From Alphaproteobacteria bacterium (GTDB taxonomy: Bacteria > Pseudomonadota > Alphaproteobacteria > Micropepsales > Micropepsaceae): 17,153 nucleotides of DNA. The position numbers and the translations under genes were made by a program. The stretch lies in contig JAATGK010000285.1 in NCBI GenBank assembly GCA_015654715.1, positions 1-17,153 of the forward strand, given 5' to 3'. This document shows, one piece after another, positions 1 through 6,802 of this stretch. Numbering within the stretch: position 1 is the first letter of the stretch; every line of letters starts with the position of its first letter. A model generated the notes under the pieces. That model worked only from the letters and a program-made list of their open reading frames with translations. It did not search any database and was not told the DNA's origin.

Positions 1-533
1 AACTCGGCAACCGACTTCTTCTTCTCCGCCTCGGAAAGCTCGCCTTCCTTGGACATGCACGCCAAGCCGACGAACACGATGCCGAGCAGCGACACCAGCG
101 CCGAACCAACCGAGACGAGCCCGGACGCCGTGCTGAACATCGCGGTCACTGCCGCGCCGCCCTTGAACAGCGGCGGCAAAAGCGTTCCCACCGCCGAGGT
201 GAGACCGGCGCCCATGGCGAGCCCAAGTCCGACGCCGAGATAGCGGATCATCAGACCCCAGGTGAGACCACCGAGGCCCCAGGCAGCGCCGCACAGAAAG
301 CACGAGATGATCTCGCTCTGCGGCGCCGCCGCCAGTACCGCCAGCGTGTTCGGCGATGTCGTCAAGGCCAAGACCCAGGGAACCACGACCAAACCGACCA
401 GCGCGTAGATCAGCCAATAGCTTTCCCAAGCCCATTGTTTGACCTTCTGGAACGGGAGGTAAAACACCGCCCCTGCCAATCCCCCGGCGGTGAATATGAG
501 AATGCCGAGTGGTGCATTTACGGCGGCGGTCAT
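1..533 (-). CDS. rhaT: L-rhamnose/H+ symporter RhaT (3' end cut by window edge)
   Basis: Reading from the ATG at 533 leftward gives 177 residues with no stop, so the C-terminal half lies outside the window (E. coli RhaT is about 344 residues). The protein is very hydrophobic and collinear with RhaT: FYLPFQKVKQWAWESYW near residues 24-40 matches the family's FY.PFKKVK.W.WE block, and WGLGGLTWGLMIRYLG near residues 85-100 matches the family's WGIGN..YGL.MRYLG block. RhaT is an inner-membrane proton symporter importing L-rhamnose, so here it would feed the isomerase and kinase encoded just upstream. It sits 26 bases after rhaA on the same strand. The start is supported by an in-frame stop only seven codons upstream, and by a weak AGGG at 541-544 seven bases before the ATG. 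Family assignment is by recalled sequence similarity. Confidence 0.93.
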   Translation of the reverse strand, partial: MTAAVNAPLGILIFTAGGLAGAVFYLPFQKVKQWAWESYWLIYALVGLVVVPWVLALTTSPNTLAVLAAAPQSEIISCFLCGAAWGLGGLTWGLMIRYLGVGLGLAMGAGLTSAVGTLLPPLFKGGAAVTAMFSTASGLVSVGSALVSLLGIVFVGLACMSKEGELSEAEKKKSVAE

Positions 534-559
534 GTCGGTGCCCTGATCTTCCTATGATT

Positions 560-1813
560 TCAACGCTTGCTGAGGACGGTCTTTTCGTAGGCCTTGACCT
601 CGTCGAGCCAAGCGGGACCAACCGGAACGCACTTCGTTTCGCACCAGTAATCCCACACAGCCGACCACGGCAGCGACTTGAGTTCTTCGCTCAGCACCAT
701 GCGGACGGTGTAATCGCCTTCCAGTTCCGCCTTGCGCAGCGTGGCGCTGGGTTCGAGGAATGCGACCAGCAGCGACTTCAGGATATTGCGCGTACCGACC
801 ACCCAAGCCGCAACGCGATTGATCGAGGCGTCGAAGTAGTCGAGGCCGATATGCACCTTGTCGAGTTTGCCCGAGCGCACCAGCTCGCGCCCGATCGCCT
901 GCAGTTCATCGTCGAGTAGCACGACATGGTCCGAATCCCAGCGCACCGGACGGGAAACGTGCAGCACCAAGCCGGGACAGAACATCAGGACCGAGCTGAT
1001 CTTGTCGGAGATCACTTCGGTAGGATGGAAATGGCCGGAGTCGAGCGTCAGGTGTGTCTGACGCGACACCGCGTAACCCATATAGAACTCATGGCTGCCG
1101 ACTGTGTAGCTTTCGAGGCCGATGCCGAACAGCTTGGCTTCCACCGAATCCACGTTCAACTTGGGATCGATCTTGGTGGCGAAGATCTGGTCGAGCGAAT
1201 CCGCCATCCGCTCACGAGGAGCCAGACGGTCGGCCGGGATGTCCTTGAAGCCGTCCGGCATCCAGAAATTGGTGGCGCAGGTGGACCCAAGCTGGCGGCC
1301 TATTTCGGCGCCGATCTTGCGTGATTGGATGCCGTGCCGAATCCAGAAATCGCGAATGGATTTGTCGGCGTGGGCGAGCGTAAAGCCGTCGGCCGCCTTG
1401 GGATGCGAGAAATAGGTCGGGTTGAAGTCGAGGCCCATGCCGACCTGCTTGGCCCAATCGATCCAACTCTGGAAATGCTTTGGCTCGACCGTGTCGCGAT
1501 CGACCTTCTTGCCGGCGCTGTCGAGATAGGATGCATGCAGGTTGAAGCGATGGCGGCCGGGGATCAGGCTGATCGCCTTCTCGGCATCGGCGCGCAGTTC
1601 GTCGATGGTCCGTGCCATGCCGGGATAATTGCCTGGGGCCTGGATGCCGCCGGTCAAGGCCGCACCTACGGATTCGAAGCCGCCGACGTCGTCGCCCTGC
1701 CAGCATTGGATCGAGATGGAAATCCTGTCCAGCTTCTTCAACGCTTCGTCGGTGTTCACACCCAGCGCGGCATAGACTTCTCTCGCCGCTTGGTACCTGG
1801 ACGTTATGTTCAT
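560..1813 (-). CDS. rhaA: L-rhamnose isomerase
   Basis: The 417-residue protein converts L-rhamnose to L-rhamnulose in the cytoplasm (EC 5.3.1.14). It matches the enterobacterial RhaA type at essentially full length, with shared blocks such as CWQGDDV near residue 37, [11 protein letters not shown] near 55, NPTYFSHP near 131, [14 protein letters not shown] near 227-240, [16 protein letters not shown] near 258-273 and [16 protein letters not shown] near 288-303. H261 (or H263), D293 and D295 correspond to the metal ligands of E. coli RhaA, offset by one residue, so the enzyme looks intact. The start is well supported: the complement of 1821-1827 reads AGGAGGA, seven bases before the ATG. It lies 43 bases downstream of the kinase and 26 bases upstream of rhaT, so all three are probably co-transcribed. 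Confidence 0.97.
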   Translation of the reverse strand: MNITSRYQAAREVYAALGVNTDEALKKLDRISISIQCWQGDDVGGFESVGAALTGGIQAPGNYPGMARTIDELRADAEKAISLIPGRHRFNLHASYLDSAGKKVDRDTVEPKHFQSWIDWAKQVGMGLDFNPTYFSHPKAADGFTLAHADKSIRDFWIRHGIQSRKIGAEIGRQLGSTCATNFWMPDGFKDIPADRLAPRERMADSLDQIFATKIDPKLNVDSVEAKLFGIGLESYTVGSHEFYMGYAVSRQTHLTLDSGHFHPTEVISDKISSVLMFCPGLVLHVSRPVRWDSDHVVLLDDELQAIGRELVRSGKLDKVHIGLDYFDASINRVAAWVVGTRNILKSLLVAFLEPSATLRKAELEGDYTVRMVLSEELKSLPWSAVWDYWCETKCVPVGPAWLDEVKAYEKTVLSKR

Positions 1814-1856
1814 AGTGGCTTCCTCCTGTGGAACTGCCCGATATCGGCCGTTTTGT
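1814..1856 (-). other. Short kinase-rhaA intergenic gap
   Basis: These 43 bases hold the strong rhaA ribosome-binding site (AGGAGGA, complement of 1821-1827) and a perfect 10-base palindrome CCGATATCGG at 1838-1847. The gap has no T-run or convincing terminator, so read-through from the kinase into rhaA is expected. The palindrome is too short to call an operator with confidence. Confidence 0.5.
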
Positions 1857-3263
1857 TTAGATTTGCGCCCGCCATTTTGCGGCGTAGTCTTCGATCGAGA
1901 AGCCGAGCGGTGTTGCTCGGATCAGCGGAGCATGCGGCGGCAGGTTGGGATCGACCAAGCGCATCGCGCCGAACGGCACGCTGTCCTTCGCGTCGGAAAG
2001 AAATACCTCCTGGCCGGGACGAAGTTCGGCGAGTGCGCCCGTGAACACGGGATCACCGGCGAAGCGGCCCTCGAGGACGATCGGGCCGTTGCCGCCGATC
2101 ATCTTGAGCGAGGTATCGGCCATCAGCGCCAGATAGAGGCCGGCGGCGGCACGGCGTTCGATTTGATCTGCGGGTGCGCCAATCCAATGACCTTTGTGGC
2201 CGGGAAACGGACCGACGCCCTGCTGGAACGACGGGATCGCCATGATCCCTGCCGCCACCATCTTCTTCGCGGCCGCGATGAGCTGGCCGACATGCGCCTG
2301 AACATCGAGCTGGCCATTTTCCGCCGCTTCCAGAATCTCGGTCTCCCGGCCGCCCATGAAGCGCACCGACGGCACCGCAACGCCTTCGACATCGACATTG
2401 ATGAGGCAGTCGCGCTTCTCGTCGAGCGCGGAAAGATCGAGTACCGTCCCGGCGCCCGGACGCCGCATCATGACGAACCATGTGCCCGTCGAAATAACAG
2501 TACAGTCGCTGTCGCGCGTTTCGGGATGACCGCGCACCGCCAGCAGCGCCGCGTTGCTGTCGTGCAAGCCGCACAACACGCGGCAGGTCTTGTCCAGCCC
2601 CGCGCGCCGTTGCCATTCGTCGGAAACGGTTCCAAGCACGGCGCCAGCGTGGCGGAGCGGCGCCAAGCGATTCGCCCAACCGCGTTTTGTCGCCAATGGC
2701 GACGGTTTGCCATCGCGCGGGCTCCACAAATCGGTGTGGCAGCCAAGGCTCGAGACTTCGCTCGCCATCGCGCCGCCAAGCCGCCACGACCAATATTGCG
2801 GCCACGGTATGATGCGGCTCTTGCGGAAAACTTCCGGCGCAATGCTTTCCAGCCAGTGCAACTGGGCGCCAAGATTGAGGCCCAACGGCAGTGCCGGCGA
2901 ACCGGTCACCGCGAAAGCATCGCGCTGCCCCAGATAGGAGGCCCGCAGGTTCGCAGGCATATCCGCCTCGTAATCTAGCGGTTCAAGCGTCAGGCCATCC
3001 TCGTCCACCAAACACGCCGACGCGCCGTGGCCGACCGGAATGATCGCCTCAATGGCCCCGGGCTCCGGCAGCTTGTGCAAGGTGTCGATCAACCATGTCT
3101 CGATGCCTTCAACATCGAGACAGAGATAGCCTCGGGCCGAAACCCGCCGGACATTGGGACGGCTGAAACTTGCAACCAGCGTGCGATCGGGCGCCCATAC
3201 CGAGATCTTCGCTAGCGTCTTGCCTATATCTAGAACTGCAATTTGGCCTTGAAGCACCGTCAT
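1857..3263 (-). CDS. FGGY-family carbohydrate kinase, probable L-rhamnulokinase
   Basis: From the ATG at 3263 this is a 468-residue FGGY/ASKHA kinase. [11 protein letters not shown] near residues 9-19 is the phosphate-1 loop, [14 protein letters not shown] near 232-245 carries the likely catalytic base D235, [11 protein letters not shown] near 256-266 is the phosphate-2 region, and [11 protein letters not shown] near 390-400 fits the adenosine-binding part. The N-terminal DIGKT differs from the DLGASSG of E. coli RhaB, so it belongs to another FGGY branch. Its rhamnulokinase role (L-rhamnulose to L-rhamnulose-1-phosphate) is inferred from its place before rhaA and rhaT. The ATG overlaps the GH106 stop as TGATG. 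An ATG at 3269 is an equal alternative, and neither has a clear Shine-Dalgarno sequence, which suggests coupling to GH106 translation. A longer frame from 3455 is unlikely because the kinase fold begins at once after 3263. Confidence 0.85.
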   Translation of the reverse strand: MTVLQGQIAVLDIGKTLAKISVWAPDRTLVASFSRPNVRRVSARGYLCLDVEGIETWLIDTLHKLPEPGAIEAIIPVGHGASACLVDEDGLTLEPLDYEADMPANLRASYLGQRDAFAVTGSPALPLGLNLGAQLHWLESIAPEVFRKSRIIPWPQYWSWRLGGAMASEVSSLGCHTDLWSPRDGKPSPLATKRGWANRLAPLRHAGAVLGTVSDEWQRRAGLDKTCRVLCGLHDSNAALLAVRGHPETRDSDCTVISTGTWFVMMRRPGAGTVLDLSALDEKRDCLINVDVEGVAVPSVRFMGGRETEILEAAENGQLDVQAHVGQLIAAAKKMVAAGIMAIPSFQQGVGPFPGHKGHWIGAPADQIERRAAAGLYLALMADTSLKMIGGNGPIVLEGRFAGDPVFTGALAELRPGQEVFLSDAKDSVPFGAMRLVDPNLPPHAPLIRATPLGFSIEDYAAKWRAQI

Positions 3264-6200
3264 CACCATGATGTTTGATCGATTGCCGTACGACCGTCCG
3301 GGCCGCGCTCGAAAATCCGCACCGGGCCCAAAAGTCCTGAGACGCGTAGCGGGGCGTCCGGCTTGTAGGTTGGGATCGTCGTGAATGTGTATTTGACGCC
3401 CACACCCGGCTGCGCATCGCCGATCAGCCGATTGACCCAGAGATTGGTGACACAAATTTCAAGCCGATTGCGACCACGCCGAACAGCACCCGACATGTCG
3501 ATCTGGAACGGCGGATTCCACAGCGTTCCAAGATGCTTGCCGTTGAGCGTGATGTCCGCGAGTTCGTGCACGTCACCGAGGTCGAGCCACAGATGCTTGC
3601 CTTTCGACAAAGCGGTGAGGTCGAAACTCTTGCTATAGGTCGCTTGGCCCGAGAAGTATTTTACGCCGTCATTGGCATTTTCGCTCCAGGACCGAAGCGC
3701 CGGAAGCGAGGCACTGGCAGGCGCGCCGAGATTGGGTGGAAACGCCACCTGCCACCCCCCCGATAACGTCGTCAGGGTATTTTCGACCGGGCGCGCAATG
3801 GTTTGAAACGGCATCTTCGTGAGCTTGTGGAATACAACAAAGACCGCTTCATTGGCTTTGAGCGACAGCGGGACGTCCGTTCGTTTACCGGTCATCCGAT
3901 AGGAGACGGAAGAGATCGCCCCCGTTCCGGCATTCCATAATTCCGGCAATAATCCAGACACGCGAAAGCTTGCCACCACCTCTTCCGGTCGCTCTTTGCG
4001 ATTGCTGACGAAGTAGAGTTCGCCATCCTTGAGATGCCGGTGAAGGGCCAGCAGCATCTTAGCGTCATCGGACTTGGTGTAAGTGAAATCGGGCTTGATG
4101 CCAAATGCGGCAAGGCCGTCCGCCAGTGAGCCGCCGGTGACGACGTGTCCACGCCCTACAGCACGAATGCCACCCTCGCCCGACTTACCGAAAAGCTCGT
4201 CGGCAAGCGCATCGAACGCCGCCCCATCATCCGCAAGACTCGGTGAACCCTCGGGACGCCGGCCGACAAGAATGAGGCCGTCGCACACCAGATCGCGCAA
4301 GCGGGCCAAGACCGCCAGAGTCATGTGGGCGCTGTTGCCGCCGAGATATAGCACGCGATAGCGCATACCGGATTTGGCCACGAGACTTCCGTCGGCGACG
4401 GTGAATTGGTGCGCGAGCGTATAGGCGTTGACGAAATCAAAGCCGTAGCCGGTCGGAACTTCGGCGCTCTTGTCGCCGAATTGGCTAGTTATCGGTCCAT
4501 CTTCACCGTAAAAATAGGCGATGTCCTTCACCGGCGTGCCCTGCTGGAGCAGATAGGAGCTGCGCGCGATGTAGTCGATCCACGGCTTGGCCTGCGGTGC
4601 CCATGTCTCGTGGCGATTGAAATATTGCCCCACGATCATAGCGATGCCGGGCTTTCGCTCTTCCGGCTGATGCACTGACGAATGGATCACGATGCGATTG
4701 ACGCCGAGCGCAAACTCGAGATCGACGATCGGCTTGAGGTCGCGCGGCGATTGCGTCCAGAACTGCACCGCTGAGGTGAGCGACTCGGCCGCCACCAGAT
4801 TGCGTCCGTAGATGTGCGCAACCGATGCCGCTCCCGTGATATCCGAAATGAAGACCTCGCGCGCCGTCTGTCCGCGGCCATAGGACCACATGGCGGCCAT
4901 TGGAATGTCGGCGTAACGGCGCATATCGATTTCGTCGCCGAAGGACGGTGTCGCCACGAAATCTTCAAGCGCTTCGCCGTAAACCGTGAGGCCCATGCCG
5001 TGCGCCGCTTCAGCGATCACGCCATAATGGCCCTGGGCCGAAAGCTCCGCGATCGTATGACGGAAATCCCAGAGGAATTTGTCGCTCTGCACCGGCGTTG
5101 CGATCACAACGCCTGTTAGCGTCGGCAGCCAAGGTGCCGGGTCGTAACCACGCAGTCGGCGGAATTCGGTGAGGATGTTGTCGGTCCAGTTCTGCGCGCC
5201 GACTTCCGTGCTGTCGACGGTGAGCGCATCCAACCCTGGAATTGCACGACCGTCGGCGCCGAGGGTCGACTGAAAGATGCCGAGATACGCATGCATGTAG
5301 TCGCGCACGGAAACGGGATCGAGCTTGTCGACCTCCAATCCCGTCACTTCGGGCGAAGCCGGGCGGTTTTCCTGGCCGGTCGGAGAATAGCCCAAGCGCA
5401 GCAGGACCCAGCGCCCCAGCGGCGGCGTCCAGTCGAGTGAACCGTCCGGCCGCATCAGACCGCTGAGGATGCGGACATCCGCCGAAGCTACGCTGGAGCC
5501 GGGCGCGACATTTACGGGCGTGGCCAGTGCGTAGGTATCGGGGGCAAAGGAGAAACCAGCCTTGACTTCGGCTTCATGCACGGTCGCACCGTTGTGTACG
5601 ACCAATTCATGGACATGATAGGCAAGCGGCCCCGGCGCGCCAGAAATCCGCTTGAGCAAGGCCGCGATGTCGGCACCGGGCGCGAAGGTCGCTGCCATGC
5701 TCTGAAGCCAGCTGGGCGGACTTGGCGAGAATACCAAGCGCAAATAACGCGCCGTGGTCGGTGCAAATGACACGGTGTGCTGCACCAGCTTGACCGAGTT
5801 TATATCGGCGATCTTGCGCCACGTCCGGCGATCATCGCTGGCGGAAACCTCCACGCCGAAGCCAGTGACGCCGGTGGCATCCGCGGCAAGCGTGAGGCCT
5901 TGCATCAACACCGGGCGAGCATAGGCAAGTTCGAGCCACGCCTGCTTGTTGCCGGCCGGCGGGATCAGCGTCGGGCCATTGGTCAGATCGCCATCGCTGA
6001 GACTGGCGCCGTCGATTGCACCGTTGGCGGAGATTGCTGTTGCCGGCAAGGGCTCGGCCACCGCCCGGTAAGCGACGACCACGCTGTCGCGGTAGAACTT
6101 GACGGACTGGCTTTTGGGCGCATCCGACAATCCACCATAGCCGATCGGTACGTTTTGAATGGGGCCGGCGTTCGACGGCGGCTGCGGAAGAAGCCCGTTG

Positions 6201-6667
6201 TAGCGGTGGCCGCCTTCGACGACGGTCGTGCTCCAAACGAGCTTCTTCATCGCCTGTTCCGGTTTGACCCACGACCCGCCGGTTTCGCTCCACCCCGGAG
6301 AGGAATCGACGCCAAATTCCATGCCGTATCCGGAAGCCGTTTTGGCAGCGAGCCGGAAGGCCTCCTGCCAATCCGCGCTCATGAATACGGCGCGCTTGTC
6401 GACCACCTGCGGCGTCTGATAGGCCGCATCCACGACGTTGACGCCGCCGATCCCGATGCTGTGCATCCAGGCCAGATCCCGCGCGATACCTGCCTGGGAA
6501 ACATTCCCGTTCAACCAGTGCCACCAGACCCGTGGCTTGGCAGACGCCGGCGGCTGGCGAAAGCCGTCGACTAACGCGTCTGATCCAACCGCGTCACCAG
6601 TGGCCACCACAGCCGCGCAGCAGACCATCAAAATGCGCGACAGCGCTTTGAGCTTGAACGGAACCAT
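3263..6667 (-). CDS. Secreted alpha-L-rhamnosidase, glycoside hydrolase family 106
   Basis: This 1134-residue protein would release terminal alpha-L-rhamnose from glycosides outside the cytoplasm. The signal peptide is residues 1 to about 28 (basic start, hydrophobic core, AVG end). GH106 hallmarks follow: KPRVWWHWLNGNVS near 44-57, GIGGVNVVDA near 72-81, DSSPGWSETGGSWV near 121-134, DSTEVGAQNWT near 485-495 and VYGEALEDF near 562-570. E488 is the best candidate acid; E565 or E628 (AAESLTS) could be the base, which I cannot settle by eye. Residues about 240-315 look like a discoidin-type beta-sandwich insert, and about 965-1080 form a GH2-like jelly roll (LWLDLGDVHELADITLNGKHLGTLWNPPF region). 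The ATG at 6667 has a weak GGTGGTGA upstream. It lies 135 bases after the TonB receptor and overlaps the kinase start. Confidence 0.93.
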   Translation of the reverse strand: MVPFKLKALSRILMVCCAAVVATGDAVGSDALVDGFRQPPASAKPRVWWHWLNGNVSQAGIARDLAWMHSIGIGGVNVVDAAYQTPQVVDKRAVFMSADWQEAFRLAAKTASGYGMEFGVDSSPGWSETGGSWVKPEQAMKKLVWSTTVVEGGHRYNGLLPQPPSNAGPIQNVPIGYGGLSDAPKSQSVKFYRDSVVVAYRAVAEPLPATAISANGAIDGASLSDGDLTNGPTLIPPAGNKQAWLELAYARPVLMQGLTLAADATGVTGFGVEVSASDDRRTWRKIADINSVKLVQHTVSFAPTTARYLRLVFSPSPPSWLQSMAATFAPGADIAALLKRISGAPGPLAYHVHELVVHNGATVHEAEVKAGFSFAPDTYALATPVNVAPGSSVASADVRILSGLMRPDGSLDWTPPLGRWVLLRLGYSPTGQENRPASPEVTGLEVDKLDPVSVRDYMHAYLGIFQSTLGADGRAIPGLDALTVDSTEVGAQNWTDNILTEFRRLRGYDPAPWLPTLTGVVIATPVQSDKFLWDFRHTIAELSAQGHYGVIAEAAHGMGLTVYGEALEDFVATPSFGDEIDMRRYADIPMAAMWSYGRGQTAREVFISDITGAASVAHIYGRNLVAAESLTSAVQFWTQSPRDLKPIVDLEFALGVNRIVIHSSVHQPEERKPGIAMIVGQYFNRHETWAPQAKPWIDYIARSSYLLQQGTPVKDIAYFYGEDGPITSQFGDKSAEVPTGYGFDFVNAYTLAHQFTVADGSLVAKSGMRYRVLYLGGNSAHMTLAVLARLRDLVCDGLILVGRRPEGSPSLADDGAAFDALADELFGKSGEGGIRAVGRGHVVTGGSLADGLAAFGIKPDFTYTKSDDAKMLLALHRHLKDGELYFVSNRKERPEEVVASFRVSGLLPELWNAGTGAISSVSYRMTGKRTDVPLSLKANEAVFVVFHKLTKMPFQTIARPVENTLTTLSGGWQVAFPPNLGAPASASLPALRSWSENANDGVKYFSGQATYSKSFDLTALSKGKHLWLDLGDVHELADITLNGKHLGTLWNPPFQIDMSGAVRRGRNRLEICVTNLWVNRLIGDAQPGVGVKYTFTTIPTYKPDAPLRVSGLLGPVRIFERGPDGRTAIDQTSW

Positions 6668-6802
6668 GACGAGATCACCACCGGGCGCAAACAGACCACC
6701 GCCGACAAGGGCGGGCGGAAGAAGTTCGGCGCTTCTGACGGAGCGCCGAATGAGATAGTCAGAGACGGCCCGCCGCGATCTGTTGGCGGGGATTTGAACG
6801 CA
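6668..6802 (-). other. Intergenic gap between TonB receptor and GH106
   Basis: The 135 bases contain one clear structure, a perfect 9-bp inverted repeat at 6725-6750 (listed separately). I find no copy of the CGTACT promoter signature seen elsewhere in the locus. Transcription of the GH106-kinase-rhaA-rhaT block may therefore be read-through from the receptor promoter or use an unrecognised promoter here. Confidence 0.5.
6725..6750 (-). terminator. Perfect 9-bp hairpin, possible attenuator or RNA-stabilising stem
   Basis: Read on the minus strand, TTCGGCGCT and AGCGCCGAA form a perfect nine-base-pair stem around an eight-base loop, about 53 bases after the receptor stop codon. It is followed by CTTCTTCC rather than a T-run, so it is not a classic Rho-independent terminator. 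A partial terminator, or a 3' stabilising stem that lets receptor and GH106 levels differ within one transcript, is plausible. Confidence 0.5.

Noticed and set aside
49..243. 64-residue Pro/Thr/Ser-rich open frame on the plus strand
   Set aside because: It is antisense to rhaT, which is firmly recognised on the minus strand; the composition is a by-product of that reading frame.
1838..1847. CCGATATCGG palindrome before rhaA as an operator
   Set aside because: Ten bases, with symmetry not extending further, is easily a chance event and there is no second copy in the window.
1806..2978. 390-residue open frame on the plus strand opposite the kinase
   Set aside because: It is fully antisense to a kinase with clear family motifs, has low-complexity Arg/Ala/His-rich composition typical of GC-rich shadow frames, and has no ribosome-binding site or recognisable domain.
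3264..3455. N-terminal extension of the FGGY kinase to 3455
   Set aside because: It would overlap the GH106 C-terminus by about 190 bases, the added residues are not kinase-like, and the first beta strand of the fold begins right after the methionine at 3263.
5777..6574. 265-residue open frame on the plus strand opposite GH106
   Set aside because: It is a shadow of the GH106 coding strand; no motif, signal or start context supports it.
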